NCBI GenBank assembly: GCA_934698975.1
Contig: CAKUVR010000002.1
Coordinates: 62,001-126,000, forward strand
From: Cryptobacteroides sp934698975
Lineage (GTDB): Bacteria; Bacteroidota; Bacteroidia; Bacteroidales; UBA932
Reading direction: 5' to 3'
DNA: 64,000 nt
Under the pieces are notes generated by a model. The model worked only from the letters and a program-made list of their open reading frames with translations, ran no database searches and was not told the DNA's origin. Shown here piece by piece: positions 60,791 to 64,000 of the stretch (position 1 is the stretch's first letter; the number at the start of each line of letters is the position of its first letter). The position numbers and the translations under genes are program-made.

Positions 60791-61628
60791 AGCAAGAAAG
60801 AAGTATCATCAAGACCTATTGCAGAATCGTGTCCTTACCATTGACAATCGAGGAATCCCAAGCAATGCAGACAGTTCCTCCAAACTTTCTGTCAAAATCG
60901 CACAAGGTATTGCCGAAGAGTTAATCGCCGAAGTCAGAGAAAAGGCTGTCGGCCAAACTGCCGGTGCAAAATTCGAGCAGGTTAATATGCAATTTTTGAA
61001 TGCTACATTCCCGTTATTGCAAAATTTAAGGCCAGGAAAATGGCATATAATCAAACTAGGTAATGTAAATGCCATTAAAACAAGCAGTTTTGCACAATAC
61101 GAACATTTGGATTATCTTAACAAGTTAACTCAAGCCGACTCACAACTGGCGGCCTGTATGGGTAACGATTATATGATTTCGCCGGATGTTGTCATTTACC
61201 GGGAAACTGAAAGCGATGAAAATATTAACGCAATATCAACATTTGTGGATGAGACAGTTTGCCGTCACGCCGACATCAGACAAATAAACGGAGGTCTGCC
61301 AATATTACACGCTTCTATTTCAGCGAAATGGACAATGCGCAGTGATAGGGCACAGAATAGCAGGACTGAAGCTCTCGGGTTGATCAGAAACAGAAAAGGA
61401 CACCTTCCCCATATCATAGTAGTAACAGGAGAGCCCCTGCCATCAAGACTTGCATCACTGGCATTGGGAACCGGTGACATAGACTGCGTTTATCATTTCG
61501 CGCTATACGAACTTTACAATTCCGTTCTTAAATCTGGAGCGGAAGACTCTATCGAATTGCTTGGTATTCTGATAAACGGCAAAAGGCTGAAAGATATAAG
61601 CGACCTTCCTTTGGATCTTACAGTATAA
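60771..61628 (+). CDS. NgoMIV-like type II restriction endonuclease
   Basis: 285 residues, almost the length of NgoMIV (286) and alike along the whole chain: NNRGIPSNADSSSKL-type N-terminus, VGQTAGAKFE, GNDYMISPDVVIYRE with the metal-binding Asp, ILHASISAKWTMRSDRAQNS carrying the SxK catalytic Lys and the RSDR DNA-recognition motif of the CCGG-core nucleases, LPHIIVVTGEPLPSRLASLALGTGDIDCVYHFALYEL, and NGKRLKDISDLPLDL at the end. NgoMIV cuts G^CCGGC as a tetramer. The gene overlaps the methyltransferase by 20 bp so translation is coupled with the protector first. The AT-rich composition suggests acquisition from another genome. Confidence 0.93.
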   Translation: MNSIIAEARKKYHQDLLQNRVLTIDNRGIPSNADSSSKLSVKIAQGIAEELIAEVREKAVGQTAGAKFEQVNMQFLNATFPLLQNLRPGKWHIIKLGNVNAIKTSSFAQYEHLDYLNKLTQADSQLAACMGNDYMISPDVVIYRETESDENINAISTFVDETVCRHADIRQINGGLPILHASISAKWTMRSDRAQNSRTEALGLIRNRKGHLPHIIVVTGEPLPSRLASLALGTGDIDCVYHFALYELYNSVLKSGAEDSIELLGILINGKRLKDISDLPLDLTV

Positions 61629-61782
61629 CTACCTATTTCAGCTGCTGTAATCAATGTAACTGGAATGTAATTATGGAATACCAAGACGCTCCAAGGTACA
61701 TAAATGTCCATTTATCAAATATTTACACACCAACAACAATATAACTTTTATGTCACGGGAATAGGTTTATAAAGAAATAGTC

Positions 61783-63183
61783 ATGGCAATGAAAAGAAAA
61801 GAAATAGTCCTTTGGACATTGGTCGCGATAGCGCTGGCGGCTAACATCTGGCTGCCGAGGCAGATGAGGTACAAATATTCTTGGGACAAGGATCTGGCGC
61901 AAAGGCTGGCGACGGAGTTCTGCGCCACAAGGGAGGATGTGAAGGAATATATTCAGAAATATATTCCTAATGTCACTGACGAACAGATCGACAAATGGAC
62001 CGCTTCCGGAGAATTGGAATCGATGCAGATCGGAAAACGCACGATGTATTTCTCCGCCGCCGCACGCAACCTGTTCAGGATCAATCCGGAATTGGCCGCA
62101 ATAAAGGCCACGGCAGACAACAAAGAGCAGGATCTGTCAAAGAGCGGAACTTCCTTGACGGGCCACGAAGCCATTGACGCTGTCACAATTCCACAGATCA
62201 AAAAGCAGGTGCTGGAGAACATCGCCTCCGGAAAGGGAAACCCGTACTTCGCACTTCCGAAGAGGATGAGGGTGACATTCACCCTCTCGGTCCACGCCAA
62301 CACATTGCGGCCTGGCCAGACCCTCCGTTGCTGGCTGCCGCTTCCACGTCAGGATGTTCCCCGCCAGACCGATTTCAAATTCATCGAAGCCGGAGTCGAT
62401 GGCGTGGCATACCCGGTTGAGAAACTGACTTTCTCTGAGCCATGGCACCCACACAGCAGCGTCTACATGGAGGCCAAAACCGTCAAGAACAAACCTACCG
62501 TCTTCCACGAGGTCTTTGAATATACCTCTAGCGGCGAGTGGCATCCTATCGATTCATCCAAAGTGTTGGCTTACAACACTTCCGACCCTGACTACAAGGA
62601 ATATACAGCCGAGCGTGAACAGCACGTGATCTTCACCGACAAGGTCAAGGCCGCCACTGATTCAGTCACAGCCGGCATCGGGAATCCTTACCTTCAGGCC
62701 AAGGCGATCTACACATGGATCGACAAGACATTCCCTTGGGCATCAGCCAGGGACTATTCCACGATTGAGAATATTCCTGAATATGTTCTGACGAACCGCC
62801 ACGGCGACTGCGGTCAGGTGACACTGCTCTTCATCACGATGTGCCGCTACAAAGGCATCCCGGCCAGATGGCAGAGCGGCTTGATGATGCATCCGGGCTC
62901 CGGCAACCTGCATGACTGGGGCGAGGTCTATTTTGAGGGCTACGGATGGGTTCCGGTCGATCAGAGCTTCGGAATAACCTCCTACGGCGGCTATTTCTTC
63001 CTCGGCGGCATCGAGCCTTACCGGATGATTGTCAACTCCGATTTCGGAGGCAATCTCGATCCGGAGAAGAAGTTCCCTCGCAGCGACACCGTCGATTTCC
63101 AACGTGGAGAGGTCGAGTGGGACAAAGGGAACCTCTATTTCACCCAATGGGACTACGATTTCAAGATCGAGTATCTGGATTAG
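61783..63183 (+). CDS. Exported transglutaminase-like (cysteine-protease-fold) protein
   Basis: 466 residues with one N-terminal membrane anchor or signal (IVLWTLVAIALAANIWLP). Residues about 25-160 are helical; about 165-290 hold a beta-rich region (MRVTFTLSVHANTLRPGQTL). The transglutaminase core at about 300-400 has the full triad: Cys in NRHGDCGQVTLLFITMCR, His in NLHDWGEVYFEGYGW, Asp in VPVDQSFG. Such proteins hydrolyse or cross-link peptides, or act in envelope remodelling; the substrate is unknown. The segment 61629-61782 before it, after the restriction gene, holds nothing I can identify. Confidence 0.85.
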   Translation: MAMKRKEIVLWTLVAIALAANIWLPRQMRYKYSWDKDLAQRLATEFCATREDVKEYIQKYIPNVTDEQIDKWTASGELESMQIGKRTMYFSAAARNLFRINPELAAIKATADNKEQDLSKSGTSLTGHEAIDAVTIPQIKKQVLENIASGKGNPYFALPKRMRVTFTLSVHANTLRPGQTLRCWLPLPRQDVPRQTDFKFIEAGVDGVAYPVEKLTFSEPWHPHSSVYMEAKTVKNKPTVFHEVFEYTSSGEWHPIDSSKVLAYNTSDPDYKEYTAEREQHVIFTDKVKAATDSVTAGIGNPYLQAKAIYTWIDKTFPWASARDYSTIENIPEYVLTNRHGDCGQVTLLFITMCRYKGIPARWQSGLMMHPGSGNLHDWGEVYFEGYGWVPVDQSFGITSYGGYFFLGGIEPYRMIVNSDFGGNLDPEKKFPRSDTVDFQRGEVEWDKGNLYFTQWDYDFKIEYLD

Positions 63184-63188
63184 CCCTG

Positions 63189-64000
63189 CTACAACTTTAC
63201 TGTGGAGGAATCCCCGTGATAGGCGACCTCCACACCTTTTGAGCCCTTAGGATAGGCGTAAGCGTTCTCCGGCGTGACAAGCACGATGTTGAAAGTACGG
63301 TCTTTCAGCATGCCGGGGAACTCACCCTTTCGGTCTCCGATGGTCAGGGTACGGGATGAGTCATCGTAGGTGAACTCTATCGTCGAATATGCTCCTTTCT
63401 CGTAGTTGTAGTTCGTGTTCTCGTCCTCGTAAAGGGTGAACGAGCCGTTCTTTCCGGCATAGACATAGAGGTCGATGACATCGGCAGGCTTTTCGTCAGC
63501 CCACTGGATCTCCGGGCCGAACGGGATGATTGAGCCTGCACGGACATACAAAGGAATATATTCATAAGGAGCTTCGACCGCGAGAGTCTGCCCTCCGGTG
63601 ATGAACTTGCCTGTGTAGAAGTCGTACCAGCCCTCGCACTGAGGGAAATAGACGCTGCGGGAGCGGGATTTATATTCAGAGACAGGGCATGGCATCAGAG
63701 CCGGACCAAGCATCCACTGGTCGCTGATGTCGGCCACTTTACGGTCGCCCGCGAAATCCATCGGAAGGCCGCGGAGCATGGTGTAGTCTTCGAAATGCAC
63801 GGCGCCCGTCAATGAATAGAGGTACGGCATCAGACGATAGCGCAACTTCATGTAATAGAGGATGCTTGAATATGTAGGAGTTCCTTCCGGAGCGATATTC
63901 CAAAGTTCCCTTCTCGGCCACTGCCCGTGGGTGCGGAACAGCGGGACAAATGTGCCGAACTGATGCCAGCGCGTCTGGAGCTCACGCCATTCATCGAGAT
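63189..64000 (-). CDS. GH31 alpha-glucosidase/alpha-xylosidase, C-terminal part
   Basis: The frame is open through base 64000, so the 5' part lies outside the window; 269 residues are visible. The upstream end reads RWHQFGTFVPLFRTHGQWPR, the conserved C-terminal barrel region of GH31, followed by KLRYRLMPYLYSL and QWMLGPALMPCPVSE, then the two C-terminal beta domains (YEYIPLYVRAGSIIPFGPE). The catalytic Asp residues would be upstream. It would release alpha-linked sugars, most often xylose or glucose. It is convergent with the transglutaminase-like gene (5 bp apart). Confidence 0.93.
   Translation of the reverse strand, partial: LDEWRELQTRWHQFGTFVPLFRTHGQWPRRELWNIAPEGTPTYSSILYYMKLRYRLMPYLYSLTGAVHFEDYTMLRGLPMDFAGDRKVADISDQWMLGPALMPCPVSEYKSRSRSVYFPQCEGWYDFYTGKFITGGQTLAVEAPYEYIPLYVRAGSIIPFGPEIQWADEKPADVIDLYVYAGKNGSFTLYEDENTNYNYEKGAYSTIEFTYDDSSRTLTIGDRKGEFPGMLKDRTFNIVLVTPENAYAYPKGSKGVEVAYHGDSSTVKL

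Noticed and set aside
1..64000. CRISPR array or insertion sequence
   Set aside because: No regularly spaced direct repeats of 24-40 bp and no transposase gene were seen.
1..64000. Avoidance of GCCGGC because of the NgoMIV-like nuclease
   Set aside because: Sites such as 1474, 6605 and 14054 are readily found; no obvious depletion, though I made no full count.

Overview
The window reads as chromosomal DNA of a Bacteroidales (Bacteroidota) gut- or rumen-type bacterium of moderate GC content. The evidence is a complete SusC/SusD starch locus, DUF4783 and DUF5686 proteins, LytS/LytTR regulation, several promoters of the Bacteroidota type (-33 TTTG, -7 TAnnTTTG) and an absence of strong Shine-Dalgarno sites. 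I cannot name the genus.

Layout. 1-4 kb: the 3' part of a PI-PLC-like protein, an ABC exporter, an S24/S26 peptidase, rpmH (50 codons) and tadA. 4-7 kb: a secreted propeller-like protein and dnaK, both on the minus strand. 7.4-24.8 kb: a starch/maltodextrin utilisation locus. Its minus-strand operon runs MFS sugar transporter, SusC, SusD, a long SusE/F-like binding protein, a SusG-like amylase with an inserted binding module, a CotH-like lipoprotein, and a double-headed GH13 protein. The last three genes are joined by ATGA overlaps. A divergent LytS-type kinase and LytTR regulator pair replaces the usual SusR. The divergent intergenic region carries three GACGAA repeats exactly 21 bp apart, plus a 16-bp palindrome-like element that recurs before susC. 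24.8-33.4 kb: a SpoU methyltransferase, glyA, a small membrane protein, a GNAT/zinc-ribbon fusion, a GH2 beta-galactosidase and a phosphoesterase/PQQ-propeller protein. 33.6-46.5 kb: tRNA-Cys, a structured non-coding stretch, lnt, DUF5686 and DUF4783 proteins, rlmH coupled to a very large histidine kinase, a LysE exporter, tRNA-Arg/rpmF/DUF177, and typA. 46.7-59.7 kb: acyl-CoA synthetase, HAD phosphatase, DMT exporter, tex, a CLC channel, an oxidoreductase, an esterase/nucleotidase-like fusion, a sugar kinase and a dipeptide epimerase. 59.8-61.6 kb: an AT-richer type II restriction-modification island whose nuclease is very close to NgoMIV. 61.8-64 kb: a transglutaminase-like protein and the C-terminal part of a GH31 glycosidase cut by the window edge.

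The most unusual genome-wide signal is the hexamer GAATAT/ATATTC. I tallied by eye about 165-170 sites (roughly one per 380 bp) where base composition predicts about 26. It falls in all reading frames and in intergenic DNA, so it looks like a DNA-level signal rather than codon choice. The best candidates for new biology are this motif, the LytTR-type repeat array and shared operator of the starch locus, the CotH-like protein inside that locus, and the structured stretch after tRNA-Cys.
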